Positions 50,061 to 58,517 are shown, numbered from the stretch's first letter. The stretch: DNA of 64,000 nucleotides from Flavobacterium agrisoli (GCF_016522065.1 NZ_JAEHFV010000005.1:1-64000); one strand, 5' to 3'. A program made the numbers and translations. The notes: generated by a model from the letters alone, not told the origin.

Positions 50061-50333
50061 AAATGGTTATTGTTGAATTAATTTACTCTAAAAGAACAAC
50101 TTAAAATTATCGTATAAATATCTCACAATAAAATAAATATAAAAAACAATTCTTTTAAAAAAAGACGTTGGTTGAAAAAAGTGTAAGATACAATATTTTT
50201 CAATTGCAAAGGTACTATAAATAATGAAAGGGAGATTCGGTTGAAAATTGAAAATAAGCCACGACTGTAAAAATCAAAAACAGAACGATTATAATTGACT
50301 GAAAACCAACAAAAAAATAATCCCACATTGGTA
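50061..50333. promoter_or_regulatory. Upstream region of the LacI-type gene
   Basis: This is AT-rich and noncoding. On the minus strand TACCTTTG (50214-50207) fits TAnnTTTG and would give a leader of about 140 bases. No matching -33 box was found. No clear LacI-type palindromic operator was recognised. Confidence 0.3.
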
Positions 50334-50364
50334 TTTGTATTTAAAATAATTAATTGTACTTTTG
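50334..50364 (+). promoter_or_regulatory. Promoter of rplM-rpsI
   Basis: TTTG (50334-50337) and TACTTTTG (50357-50364) are separated by exactly 19 bases. This is a near-perfect Bacteroidota housekeeping promoter, 44 bases before the rplM ATG. Confidence 0.85.
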
Positions 50365-50384
50365 CATCCCCTTTATTGGGGATG
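50365..50384 (+). promoter_or_regulatory. Hairpin or palindrome at the start of the rplM leader
   Basis: CATCCCC (50365-50371), loop TTTATT, GGGGATG (50378-50384) directly follow the -7 box. If transcription starts at the first bases, it is an RNA stem in the leader; if a few bases later, it is a DNA palindrome across the start site. Autoregulatory leader RNAs are known for many ribosomal protein operons. Confidence 0.55.
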
Positions 50385-50407
50385 GAATGTTTAATTAAAA
50401 TAAAATT

Positions 50408-50863
50408 ATGGACGCATTAAGCTACAAGACAGTTTCAGCCAACAAAGCCACTATTACTAAAGAGTGGATTGTTGTGGATGCTGAAGGTCACAACTTAGGA
50501 CGTCTTGCTTCGAAAGTCGCGATGATCTTAAGAGGTAAGTACAAACCAAGTTACACACCGCACGTGGACTGTGGAGATAACGTTATTGTTATCAACTCAG
50601 AAAAAATCAACCTTACAGGTACAAAATTGAATGACAAAATTTACATGCGTCATACAGGTTACCCAGGAGGACAAAGAACTTTATCTGCAAAAGTATTGCA
50701 AGCTAAAAACCCTGCAGCTTTAGTAGAAAAAGCAGTAAAAGGAATGTTGCCTAAAAACAAATTAGGAGCAGAACTTTTCAGAAATTTAAATGTTGTTGTA
50801 GGAGCTGAGCACACTCACGGAGCTCAAAAACCTAGAACTGTTAACCTAAACGATCTTAAGTAA
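50408..50863 (+). CDS. rplM: 50S ribosomal protein L13
   Basis: This is an early-binding large-subunit protein. The 151 residues show the family pattern (KEWIVVDAEGHNLGRLASKV, MRHTGYPGGQRTLSAKVLQ, VKGMLPKNKLG, NVVVGAEHTHGAQKP). Its TAA stop overlaps the rpsI ATG by one base (TAATG), implying coupled translation. Confidence 0.98.
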   Translation: MDALSYKTVSANKATITKEWIVVDAEGHNLGRLASKVAMILRGKYKPSYTPHVDCGDNVIVINSEKINLTGTKLNDKIYMRHTGYPGGQRTLSAKVLQAKNPAALVEKAVKGMLPKNKLGAELFRNLNVVVGAEHTHGAQKPRTVNLNDLK

Positions 50864-51249
50864 TGGGAGTTATTCACAAAATCGGTAGAAGAAAAACCGC
50901 TGTTGCACGTGTTTATGTTTCTGAAGGAACAGGAAAAATCACGGTAAACAAAAAAGAATTTGCAACTTATTTCCCAACAGCTACTTTACAATACAAAGTA
51001 TTGCAACCTTTGTCTATGACAGAAAACGCAGACAACTTTGATGTAAAAGTAAATGTTTACGGAGGTGGTACAACTGGACAAGCAGAAGCTGTAAGAATGG
51101 CATTAGCACGTGTTATGTGTGAAGTAAATGCAGAAAACAGAGCTATCTTGAAACCAGAAGGTTTATTAACAAGAGACCCAAGAATGGTTGAACGTAAGAA
51201 ATTCGGTCAGAAGAAAGCTCGTAAGAGATTCCAATTCTCTAAACGTTAA
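50863..51249 (+). CDS. rpsI: 30S ribosomal protein S9
   Basis: S9 is a small-subunit head protein whose C-terminal tail reaches the P-site tRNA. The 128 residues include IGRRKTAVARVYVSEGTGKI, GGGTTGQAEAVRMALARVM and the basic tail KFGQKKARKRFQFSKR. It is translationally coupled to rplM. Confidence 0.98.
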   Translation: MGVIHKIGRRKTAVARVYVSEGTGKITVNKKEFATYFPTATLQYKVLQPLSMTENADNFDVKVNVYGGGTTGQAEAVRMALARVMCEVNAENRAILKPEGLLTRDPRMVERKKFGQKKARKRFQFSKR

Positions 51250-51502
51250 TACTGAACTTGTTTCAGTATCTGTTAAAAGATACCTTGAAATTATTAAAAA
51301 GATGCTGAAAAAATTTCAGCATAAATTAAAAAAACACAGTTATTGTTGCTCTCCTATCGAGGTAGGATATAGTTTAGCATCTAAATGGGTTGAGTCTTAA
51401 AGTCGAAAGTCTTAAAGTCAAATGTTTGAAGCCTAAAGCGTATAGCTTAGTGCCTAAAGCCAAAACACATTGCTAATCAACAGAACGTAAACTAGTACAA
51501 AA
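51249..51502 (+). promoter_or_regulatory. Long structured region between rpsI and rpsB
   Basis: The 253 bases hold no gene. Hairpin 1 is ATACTGAA (51249-51256)/TTCAGTAT (51262-51269), overlapping the rpsI stop. Hairpin 2 is ATGCTGAAA (51302-51310)/TTTCAGCAT (51314-51322). Short direct repeats follow: AGTCTTAAAGTC at 51393-51404 and 51408-51419, and GCCTAAAGC at 51431-51439 and 51452-51460. There is no TAnnTTTG box, so rpsB may be read from rplM, with this stretch acting as a leader or processing region. Confidence 0.5.
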
Positions 51503-52270
51503 ATGGCAAACAAAGTAGAAGTTAAAGAATTACTAGAAGCAGGTGTTCACTTCGGACACATGACTAGAAAATGGGATCCAAACATGGCTCCTTACATTTA
51601 TATGGAGCGTAATGGAATTCACATTATCAACCTATATAAAACAGCAGCTAAAATTGAAGAAGCTAACGAAGCTTTGAAAAAAATCGCTGCATCAGGTAGA
51701 AAAATTTTATTCGTAGCTACCAAAAAACAAGCAAAAGACATCGTTGCAGATAAAGCAAAAGCAGCTAACATGCCTTACATCACTGAAAGATGGCCAGGTG
51801 GAATGTTAACTAACTTTGTAACTATCCGTAAAGCTGTTAAAAAAATGTCTTCTATCGATAAAATGAAGAAAGATGGTACTTTCAACACTTTATCTAAAAA
51901 AGAACGTTTACAAGTAGATCGTCTTCGTGCTAAATTAGAGAAAAACTTAGGTTCTATTGCTGATATGTCTAGACTACCTGCAGCTTTGTTCGTAGTAGAT
52001 ATTAAAGCAGAACACATCGCAATAAAAGAAGCTCAAAAATTAAACATTCCAGTTTTCGCAATGGTTGATACTAACTCTGACCCACGTGAAGTAGAGTATG
52101 TAATCCCTGCAAATGATGATGCTTCTAAATCAATTGACAAAATTTTATCTTTAGTTACTGGTGCAATCGTTGAAGGACTTTCTGATAGAACTTCAGAAAA
52201 AGAAGCTGAAGCTGTTGTAGCTCAAGAAGCTGCTCCTGAAACAGAGGCTGCCCCTGCAACCGAAGAATAA
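51503..52270 (+). CDS. rpsB: 30S ribosomal protein S2
   Basis: S2 joins the small subunit late, near the mRNA exit side. The 255 residues show GVHFGHMTRKWDPNMAPYIY, FVATKKQAKDIV, TERWPGGMLTNFVTIR and VFAMVDTNSDP. The C-terminal Ala/Glu-rich tail (AVVAQEAAPETEAAPATEE) is variable in the family. The rpsB-tsf pairing is widely conserved. Confidence 0.98.
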   Translation: MANKVEVKELLEAGVHFGHMTRKWDPNMAPYIYMERNGIHIINLYKTAAKIEEANEALKKIAASGRKILFVATKKQAKDIVADKAKAANMPYITERWPGGMLTNFVTIRKAVKKMSSIDKMKKDGTFNTLSKKERLQVDRLRAKLEKNLGSIADMSRLPAALFVVDIKAEHIAIKEAQKLNIPVFAMVDTNSDPREVEYVIPANDDASKSIDKILSLVTGAIVEGLSDRTSEKEAEAVVAQEAAPETEAAPATEE

Positions 52271-52285
52271 TAAAAACTAAAATAA

Positions 52286-52380
52286 TTTAAAGATTGAAAG
52301 ATTTAAAGATTACTTAAAGTGTCCATTTCTAAATAACACTATTTTTAATTTTTAAATTCTTCAATCTTTTAATCTTTAAA
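52286..52380. repeat. Inverted repeat between rpsB and tsf
   Basis: The left arm 52286-52303 (TTTAAAGATTGAAAGATT) pairs with 52363-52380 with one mismatch, with about 59 bases between. The left side also repeats TTTAAAGATT directly. The right arm ends 10 bases before the tsf ATG. It is AT-rich, lacks a T tract and does not resemble a classical terminator. Confidence 0.6.
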
Positions 52381-52390
52381 TAAAAACAAT

Positions 52391-53215
52391 ATGGCAACAA
52401 TTACTGCTGCAGACGTAAATAAATTAAGAACAATCACTGGTGCAGGAATGATGGACTGCAAAAAAGCCTTGGTTGAAGCAGAAGGAGATTTTGATTTAGC
52501 TATCGAAAACCTGCGTAAAAAAGGTCAAAAAGTAGCGGCAAACCGTTCTGATAGAGAATCTACAGAAGGGGCTGTTATCGCTGCTGTAAACGCTGATAAT
52601 ACTGCTGGAGTTGTAGTTTCATTAAACTGTGAAACTGACTTCGTAGGTAAAAACGAATCATTCGTAAAATTAGCACAAGATTTAGCTACTTTAGCTTTAA
52701 ATTTTGACTCTAAAGACGCTTTCTTAGCTGCTGATTTTAACGGAATTACTGTTGCTGACAAGTTAATCGAGCAAACAGGTGTTATTGGAGAAAAAATCGA
52801 AATTGGTGCTTTTGAGCGTTTAGAAGGAACTTTTGTGGGTTCTTACATTCACGCTGGTAACAAAATCGCTACTTTGGTTGCTTTATCTGCGAATGTTCCA
52901 GGTGCAGAAGAAGCATCTCGTAATGTTGCGATGCAAGCTGCTGCTATGAACCCAATTGCACTTGATGCTGATGGTGTTGATGCTGCAATCATTGAAAAAG
53001 AAATCGAAATTGCTAAAGACCAATTACGTGCTGAAGGTAAACCAGAAGCGATGTTAGAAAACATTTCTAAAGGAAAAATTCAACGTTTTTACAAAGACAA
53101 CACTTTAGTAAACCAAGATTACATTAAAGATGGTTCTATGAGCGTTGCTGCTTATGTAAAATCTGTAGATGGTGGATTAACTGTTACTGGTTTCAGAAGA
53201 GCTGCTTTAGGATAG
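52391..53215 (+). CDS. tsf: Elongation factor Ts
   Basis: EF-Ts is the guanine nucleotide exchange factor for EF-Tu. The 274 residues comprise the N-terminal UBA-like module (ITAADVNKLRTITGAGMMDC, KKALVEAEGDFDLAIENLRK) and the core (SLNCETDFVGKNESFVKLAQ, HAGNKIATLVALS, VAMQAAAMNP). It ends the ribosomal block and is followed by a terminator. Confidence 0.98.
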   Translation: MATITAADVNKLRTITGAGMMDCKKALVEAEGDFDLAIENLRKKGQKVAANRSDRESTEGAVIAAVNADNTAGVVVSLNCETDFVGKNESFVKLAQDLATLALNFDSKDAFLAADFNGITVADKLIEQTGVIGEKIEIGAFERLEGTFVGSYIHAGNKIATLVALSANVPGAEEASRNVAMQAAAMNPIALDADGVDAAIIEKEIEIAKDQLRAEGKPEAMLENISKGKIQRFYKDNTLVNQDYIKDGSMSVAAYVKSVDGGLTVTGFRRAALG

Positions 53216-53251
53216 TCGCTGACACCTTTTGTTAATCAACAAAAAATACAA

Positions 53252-53289
53252 AACTCACTTTGTTTAAACACTTAGTGAGTTTTTTTTTG
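53252..53289 (+). terminator. Terminator after tsf
   Basis: AACTCACT (53252-53259) and AGTGAGTT (53274-53281) form an 8-bp stem, followed by eight or more T. Confidence 0.88.
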
Positions 53290-53337
53290 AAACAATTTAA
53301 ATTAAAACCCATTGCATCAACAAAACAAATAAAACTG

Positions 53338-53345
53338 TATTTTTG
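53338..53345 (+). promoter_or_regulatory. -7 box of the queuosine precursor transporter gene
   Basis: TATTTTTG fits TAnnTTTG and is 17 bases before the ATG at 53363. A possible -33 box (ATTG, 53311-53314) is 23 bases upstream, at the long end of normal spacing. Confidence 0.5.
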
Positions 53346-53362
53346 ACAGATAATTACAAGGT

Positions 53363-54022
53363 ATGTTATCAACTAAAAAAGAACTCGTTTTTATTATTTT
53401 AGCGGGCGTTTTCATCACCAATGCTGTCGTAGCAGAATTAATAGGAGGAAAACTAATTCAGATTGGTCCATTTGTAATGAGTATTGGTATTTTACCTTGG
53501 CCAATTGTGTTTTTAACCACCGACTTAATAAATGAGTATTTTGGTCAAAAAGGAGTAAAAAAACTTTCTTTTATAACAGCAGGATTAATTGCGTATGCCT
53601 TTATAATTTTATTTTTAGCGCTCACGATTCCAGCCGCTAAAGGAATTAGTCCGGTAAACGACGAACAATTTCAAGCTGTATTTGGTCAAAGCATGTGGAT
53701 AATAGTAGGAAGCATTATCGCTTTTATGGTTTCGCAATTGATTGATATTTCGGTTTTTTGGTTTTTCAAAAATAGAACAGGAGATAAAATGATTTGGTTA
53801 AGAACAACAGGCTCTACCGTAATTTCTCAACTTTTCGATTCGTTTATCGTATTGGGAATTGCATTTTGGTTACCTGGAAAAATTAATTTCGATACTTTTA
53901 TTTCTTCTGCCTTAATTGGTTATGTTTTTAAATTAACTATTGCTATTGCACTTACTCCTTTAATCTATTTGGGGCATTCGCTTATAAAAAAATACCTTAA
54001 ACAAGACGAGAACACAATTTAA
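53363..54022 (+). CDS. yhhQ: Queuosine precursor transporter (YhhQ/VUT family)
   Basis: This is an inner membrane protein of about six helices believed to import queuosine precursors (preQ0/preQ1) for tRNA modification. The 219 residues show the family marks VAELIGGKLIQIGPFVMSIG, WPIVFLTTDLINEYFGQKGV and WLRTTGSTVISQLFDSFIVL. queG at 21107 supplies the last step of the same pathway. The next gene starts 6 bases after its stop, suggesting one transcript. Confidence 0.9.
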   Translation: MLSTKKELVFIILAGVFITNAVVAELIGGKLIQIGPFVMSIGILPWPIVFLTTDLINEYFGQKGVKKLSFITAGLIAYAFIILFLALTIPAAKGISPVNDEQFQAVFGQSMWIIVGSIIAFMVSQLIDISVFWFFKNRTGDKMIWLRTTGSTVISQLFDSFIVLGIAFWLPGKINFDTFISSALIGYVFKLTIAIALTPLIYLGHSLIKKYLKQDENTI

Positions 54023-54028
54023 ACACAA

Positions 54029-54718
54029 ATGAAAACGGTATACCTTTCTCTACTTTTAGCACTTTTCGTCGTAAGTTGTGGACGTAACGAGGCTCGTAAA
54101 AAACAGTCTTCCGAAAAGGATTCCAACTTAAAAAACACCGTAACTTCACCCGTCAAAACAGAAGTTCCGGAAGAAGATATAATTGCCGATATTGATTCTG
54201 TAATAGATGATACACTAAATGAAAAAAATGAATTTAGAGAAAATACACTTCTAATTCCTAAAAAGAAACAACACAAAAAACAGCTCACCAAAGAAGTTAA
54301 AAAACAAAAACCACTTAAACAAGTAGCAACAAAACCGACTATACAGCACGATAAAGTTTATGGCAATTTTAAAGAATTGTTAGCCAATACTCCCAACGGA
54401 ACTACTTTAACAAAAGATGATTTTAAAAAATACCCAAATATTCCATCTGATGCTGTTAGTTTGATTAAAAGTGTAACCAAAATAAACGACAATGAACTTG
54501 CTATCCGATGGCATTCTACTTGGTTAGTAGAGAAAGTTTCAAACGCAAAATTTAATGATGGAAATTTAAAATTTCAATTCAAAGGAAACAAAATGCATAC
54601 TTCAGGCGACGCAATTGGAATCAAATACAACCAAAAAACTTATAACGAATTAATTATTGTGGGCAACTCAGCTTACATTCCGTCTGTAAAAGGTTATCAC
54701 TGGCAAATTGGTCGTTAA
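54029..54718 (+). CDS. Putative lipoprotein of unknown function
   Basis: The 229-residue protein has a lipoprotein signal (MKTVYLSLLLALFVVSCG; Cys17), then a Lys/Glu-rich, probably disordered segment to about residue 100. A small domain of about 120 residues follows (FKELLANTPNGTTLTKDDFK, ELAIRWHSTWLVEKVSNAKF, KGYHWQIGR) that is not recognised. It is probably attached to the inner or outer membrane. It is 6 bases after yhhQ and its stop abuts that of the SprT-like gene. Confidence 0.75.
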   Translation: MKTVYLSLLLALFVVSCGRNEARKKQSSEKDSNLKNTVTSPVKTEVPEEDIIADIDSVIDDTLNEKNEFRENTLLIPKKKQHKKQLTKEVKKQKPLKQVATKPTIQHDKVYGNFKELLANTPNGTTLTKDDFKKYPNIPSDAVSLIKSVTKINDNELAIRWHSTWLVEKVSNAKFNDGNLKFQFKGNKMHTSGDAIGIKYNQKTYNELIIVGNSAYIPSVKGYHWQIGR

Positions 54719-55318
54719 TTAAGAAGAAAGTACTTCTACTTCGGCATTCGGATTAAAAAGATAGGTTCTACCCGAACTAATTTCTATGCACTCAAACCTT
54801 TTGGTTCGAACGGCAATTTTCTTAAAAACCTTACCATTTTTAATTCGAAAAACACTTCCGTACGGAATTTCAAAAATATAATACCTGTCGTTTGGCGCAT
54901 CAAATTGTTTAAGCGCCAAAGATAAAGTGGTATCTGTATCACTGCTCGCACTTGGATTTCTGAAATGACGAGCTAATAAAGGCAACAAATGATTCGGAAA
55001 AAATTCAGGTCGAATATACGGAATCATCAATTGTTGAAATGTATATTTCCATTCGTTACCATGAGGCTTAATAAGTCGACCATACTTTTCAAATGCAACC
55101 AAATGCGCAATTTCATGAATTAAAGTAATCAAAAAGCGGTACTTGTTTAAACTCCCATTTACCGTAATTTCGTGTTTACCCGAGTGCCCTTTACGATAAT
55201 CTCCATGACGTGTTTGTCGTTCATTGACAATTTTCAAATGCACTCGGTTTGCAACAATCAACTCAAAAACTGGTGCAACGGCAAGCTCAGGCAAATATTT
55301 AGCTAAGGTTTCGTTCAA
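54719..55318 (-). CDS. SprT-like zinc metalloprotease
   Basis: The 199-residue protein has the zinc motif HEIAH (in FLITLIHEIAHLVAFEKYGR) and a third ligand in KPHGNEWKYTFQQLM, as in SprT-like proteases. The C-terminal half has a compact domain with conserved aromatic residues but no zinc ribbon cysteines. The only plausible start is TTG at 55318: the next in-frame codons upstream are CAT, ATA, ATA and then a TAG, and no ATG lies near the start of the fold. It is 14 bases after the SDR gene. Confidence 0.82.
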   Translation of the reverse strand: MNETLAKYLPELAVAPVFELIVANRVHLKIVNERQTRHGDYRKGHSGKHEITVNGSLNKYRFLITLIHEIAHLVAFEKYGRLIKPHGNEWKYTFQQLMIPYIRPEFFPNHLLPLLARHFRNPSASSDTDTTLSLALKQFDAPNDRYYIFEIPYGSVFRIKNGKVFKKIAVRTKRFECIEISSGRTYLFNPNAEVEVLSS

Positions 55319-55332
55319 ATGTATTATCTAAT

Positions 55333-56010
55333 TTAAGGATTGGTGGTAGAAACTTCTAAGACTTTCCCATTGAAATAAACGTTGCCATTTAAGGTAAAAT
55401 CAAAAATATAATTCGCCATTTTAGCAGCAGAAATAGGTGCTACATATCCAGGGAAAGCTTCTTGCAACATTTCGGTTTGAACAGCACCAAGTGCCAAAAC
55501 ATTAAACGAAATACCTTGCTCTTTATATTCCTCTGCCAACAATTCCGACAACGTTATTACAGCACCTTTACTCGAACTGTACGCAGCCAAACCTGGAAAT
55601 TTCAAACTTCCACGAACCCCACCTATTGAACTCACCGTAACTACATGACTTCCTTTGCTCATAAAAGGCAAACAAATGCGTGTTAAATTCGCAACCGCAA
55701 AAACATTCACTTTATAAACTTGTTCAAAATCCAATGAAGTTAAATTTTCGAAAGGCTTGCAAATCAAAAAACCGGCATTATGAATCAAAGCATCTACTAT
55801 TTTCCAAGATGAATTTAAAAAAGCGGTTACGTTTTCCAATTCCGATTCGTTAGACAAATCGACCGAAAGACAAGTTATTTGTTCATGCTCCAATAAAACA
55901 GTTGGGATGTTGCGCGAAATAGCCAATACTTGGTGTCCGGCATTTGCAAATTGCAAGGCTAGTTCATAACCAATACCTCTGCTAGTCCCCGTAATTATGA
56001 TATTTTTCAT
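55333..56010 (-). CDS. Short-chain dehydrogenase/reductase
   Basis: This is an NAD(P)-dependent oxidoreductase with a Rossmann fold. The 225 residues show the cofactor motif TGTSRGIG (about 7-14), HNAG, the catalytic Ser region VTVSSIGG, and YSSSKGA with the catalytic Tyr and Lys. The substrate is not predictable. It lies between the M28 peptidase (33 bases) and SprT-like (14 bases) genes, a likely three-gene operon. Confidence 0.92.
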   Translation of the reverse strand: MKNIIITGTSRGIGYELALQFANAGHQVLAISRNIPTVLLEHEQITCLSVDLSNESELENVTAFLNSSWKIVDALIHNAGFLICKPFENLTSLDFEQVYKVNVFAVANLTRICLPFMSKGSHVVTVSSIGGVRGSLKFPGLAAYSSSKGAVITLSELLAEEYKEQGISFNVLALGAVQTEMLQEAFPGYVAPISAAKMANYIFDFTLNGNVYFNGKVLEVSTTNP

Positions 56011-56043
56011 GCTGTAAAAATAAGTAAATCTATAAAAGCAAAC

Positions 56044-57033
56044 TTATTTTGCATTCATTTTAATTTCTTTCTTAGCAGAATTGGTCATCAGGGTGATTAC
56101 CGATAAAAATTCTTGAATCAAATTTGTCATGTGAGTCGTATCCATCAATTGGAACTCATCTTTTACATGATGGTAATAATCAAAATTTTCAAAATCGAAA
56201 GTACTTATCGATTGGCAAGGCACATTAAATTCTTTGAAAAAAGGAAAATTATCCGAGCGTTTAAACAATTGAAATTCGCCTGCTTTTGGCAAAAAACCAA
56301 CCGTGTTTTTCCCTGAATATTCATTTATTTTTTTTGCCATATTCGAAAGTTCGAAACCCGTTAGGTAAGCTAAAAAATCTCTTTTCATCGGAATTCCAAT
56401 CATTTCCACATTTAATTGCGTATACAAATTAAAGTTTTGTTGATGTAATTTTTCAGAAAGGTGTTTAGAACCCAACAATCCTTTTTCTTCTCCGGCAAAA
56501 AAGACAACCAAAACACTACGTTTATTAGATTTGGTTTGACTAAAATACTTCACCATTTGCGCCACAGCAGTAACACCAGAAGCATCGTCATTCGCACCAT
56601 TGTTTATTTTATCTTCGTTGGGAGTGTTTTTATTAATTCCGATATGATCATAATGCGCACTTAAAATGATAAATTCTTTTTTGAGGACAGGATCAGTTCC
56701 TTCGATAAAACCGACCACATTATAAGCAGGCATTTTAAAAGTTGAAAGCGTGTCTTGATACGTTTTAAAATAAGGCTTTATTTGATTGGCTTTCAAAAAA
56801 TCTATTAAAAAATCAGCCGCTTTAACCATTCCTGCTTCGCCCGTTTCTCTACCTTCCATTTCATCCGAAGACAATTCTTTTAAAAAAGAAGTAACCTCCT
56901 CAGAATTCACCTTATAACTAATCGTTATGGGTTTCGCTATTTCAGTTTTATCCTCTGAAGTTGTTTTCGAAGTATTCGTTACCGTTTTACAGGAAACTAA
57001 CAAAAAAGGCAGAAAAAAGTAAATGTATTTCAT
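56044..57033 (-). CDS. M28-family zinc aminopeptidase, lipoprotein
   Basis: The 329 residues start with a lipoprotein signal (MKYIYFFLPFLLVSC; Cys15). The di-zinc peptidase motifs are present: ILSAHYDHIG (His, Asp), NGANDDASGVTAVAQM (bridging Asp), FFAGEEKGLLGSKH (catalytic Glu and Glu ligand), and a C-terminal His in FDYYHHVKDE. It is likely a periplasmic or surface aminopeptidase or carboxypeptidase. It is the first gene of a leftward group with the SDR and SprT-like genes. Confidence 0.92.
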   Translation of the reverse strand: MKYIYFFLPFLLVSCKTVTNTSKTTSEDKTEIAKPITISYKVNSEEVTSFLKELSSDEMEGRETGEAGMVKAADFLIDFLKANQIKPYFKTYQDTLSTFKMPAYNVVGFIEGTDPVLKKEFIILSAHYDHIGINKNTPNEDKINNGANDDASGVTAVAQMVKYFSQTKSNKRSVLVVFFAGEEKGLLGSKHLSEKLHQQNFNLYTQLNVEMIGIPMKRDFLAYLTGFELSNMAKKINEYSGKNTVGFLPKAGEFQLFKRSDNFPFFKEFNVPCQSISTFDFENFDYYHHVKDEFQLMDTTHMTNLIQEFLSVITLMTNSAKKEIKMNAK

Positions 57034-57139
57034 AACAAGGATTTAAAAGTGTTAAGATTTTGCAAGTTACATTTTTTAATTAGGCTACACCTAATACAAT
57101 TTCACATTTGAGCTAAAATTATTTTCTTCCAAAAACCAA

Positions 57140-57175
57140 TATAAAAAGGGCTAAATGCAAAATACTTAGCCCTTT
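57140..57175 (-). terminator. Terminator of the acyl-CoA dehydrogenase gene
   Basis: AAAGGGCTAA (57145-57154) and TTAGCCCTTT (57166-57175) form a 10-bp stem. On the minus strand a T tract follows (57147-57143). The remaining noncoding stretch at 57034-57139 shows nothing recognisable. Confidence 0.85.
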
Positions 57176-57196
57176 AATTCTATAAAAATTCAAAAT

Positions 57197-58339
57197 CTAT
57201 TCGTGAATAATTGCGCGAGAAATTACAATTTTTTGAATCTCGGATGTTCCTTCGTAAATCTGTGTGATTTTTGCATCTCGCATCAAACGTTCCACATGGT
57301 ATTCTTGTACATATCCATTCCCACCATGAATTTGAACCGCTTCTATAGTAGTATCCATTGCCACTTGCGATGCGTATAATTTTGCCATTGCACCACTTGT
57401 GTCATAATTTTGATATTGATCTTTATCGAAAGCAGCTTTTAAACACAAAAAGCGCGCAGCCTCAATAGCAACATGCATATCGGCAAGTTTAAATGCAATG
57501 GCTTGATGGTTGCAAATTTCGGTTCCAAAAGCTTTTCTCACTTTCGAATATTGCAACGCCAAATCATATGCGCCCGCTGCAATTCCTAATGCTTGCGAAG
57601 CAATTCCAATTCGGCCACCCGCTAAGGTTTTCATTGCAAATTTAAACCCAAATCCATCCGGGCCTAACCTATTTTCTTTCGGAACTTTTACATCATTAAA
57701 AAGTAACGAATGCGTATCAGAACTACGAATACCCATTTTATGCTCTTTAGGACCAACTGTAAAACCAGGCATATCTTTAGTCATTATCAAAACATTGATG
57801 CCTTTGTGTTTGAGCTCAGCATGCGTTTGCACTACAACCAAATAAACCGAGGCAGTTCCTCCATTAGTAATCCAATTTTTGGTACCGTTTACCAAAAAAT
57901 AATCACCCATATCTATACCAGTAGTTTTTTGCGAAGTAGCATCACTACCTGCTTCTGGTTCGCTTAAACAAAAAGCACCATGAATTTCGCCACTAGCCAA
58001 TGGTTTTAAATATTTTTCTTTTTGTTCTTCGGTACCATATTCCTGCAATCCCCAACAAACGAGCGAATTGTTTACCGACATAATTACAGCTGCCGAAGCA
58101 TCTACTTTAGAAATTTCGGCCATAGCCAAAACATACGAAATGGTATCCAAACCACTTCCACCGTATTTTGGGTCGACCATCATTCCCATGAAACCGAGCT
58201 CTCCCATTTTTTTGACTTGTTCAGTCGGAAAAACCTGATTTACATCACGTTCAATCACACCTGGCAACAATTCATTTTGAGCAAATTCACGAGCAGCTGC
58301 TTGAATCATCAGATGCTCTTCGGTAAGGTTAAAATCCAT
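57197..58339 (-). CDS. Acyl-CoA dehydrogenase
   Basis: This is an FAD enzyme that oxidises acyl-CoA to enoyl-CoA in fatty acid or branched-chain amino acid breakdown. The 380 residues have the typical length. Seen are FCLSEPEAGSDA, TKNWITNGG, MGIRSSDTHSL, AGGRIGIASQALGIAAGAYD, IQIHGGNGY-like QIHGGNGYVQE and the C-terminal IYEGTSEIQKIVISR with the catalytic Glu. The short-chain (butyryl-CoA type) group is the best fit; exact chain length is not known. Confidence 0.94.
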   Translation of the reverse strand: MDFNLTEEHLMIQAAAREFAQNELLPGVIERDVNQVFPTEQVKKMGELGFMGMMVDPKYGGSGLDTISYVLAMAEISKVDASAAVIMSVNNSLVCWGLQEYGTEEQKEKYLKPLASGEIHGAFCLSEPEAGSDATSQKTTGIDMGDYFLVNGTKNWITNGGTASVYLVVVQTHAELKHKGINVLIMTKDMPGFTVGPKEHKMGIRSSDTHSLLFNDVKVPKENRLGPDGFGFKFAMKTLAGGRIGIASQALGIAAGAYDLALQYSKVRKAFGTEICNHQAIAFKLADMHVAIEAARFLCLKAAFDKDQYQNYDTSGAMAKLYASQVAMDTTIEAVQIHGGNGYVQEYHVERLMRDAKITQIYEGTSEIQKIVISRAIIHE

Positions 58340-58517
58340 ACTTTTTTAAAAATTAAATTCTCCATCCGAAAATTAAAAAACACCCTTAAATTTGTATCTT
58401 TTAAAACTGAAAAATAATGAAACATTTATAAAACTTGTCTGGTTTTAGCTAAAATTTGTACTCAAATATAGCTTTAAAAAACGAGCATATCAATTATCAA
58501 TTGCATTTTTAAAAACA

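Noticed and set aside
51188..51400. 70-codon frame overlapping the rpsI end and the following gap.
   Set aside because: It begins inside rpsI in another frame and reads through two hairpins; the composition is not protein-like.
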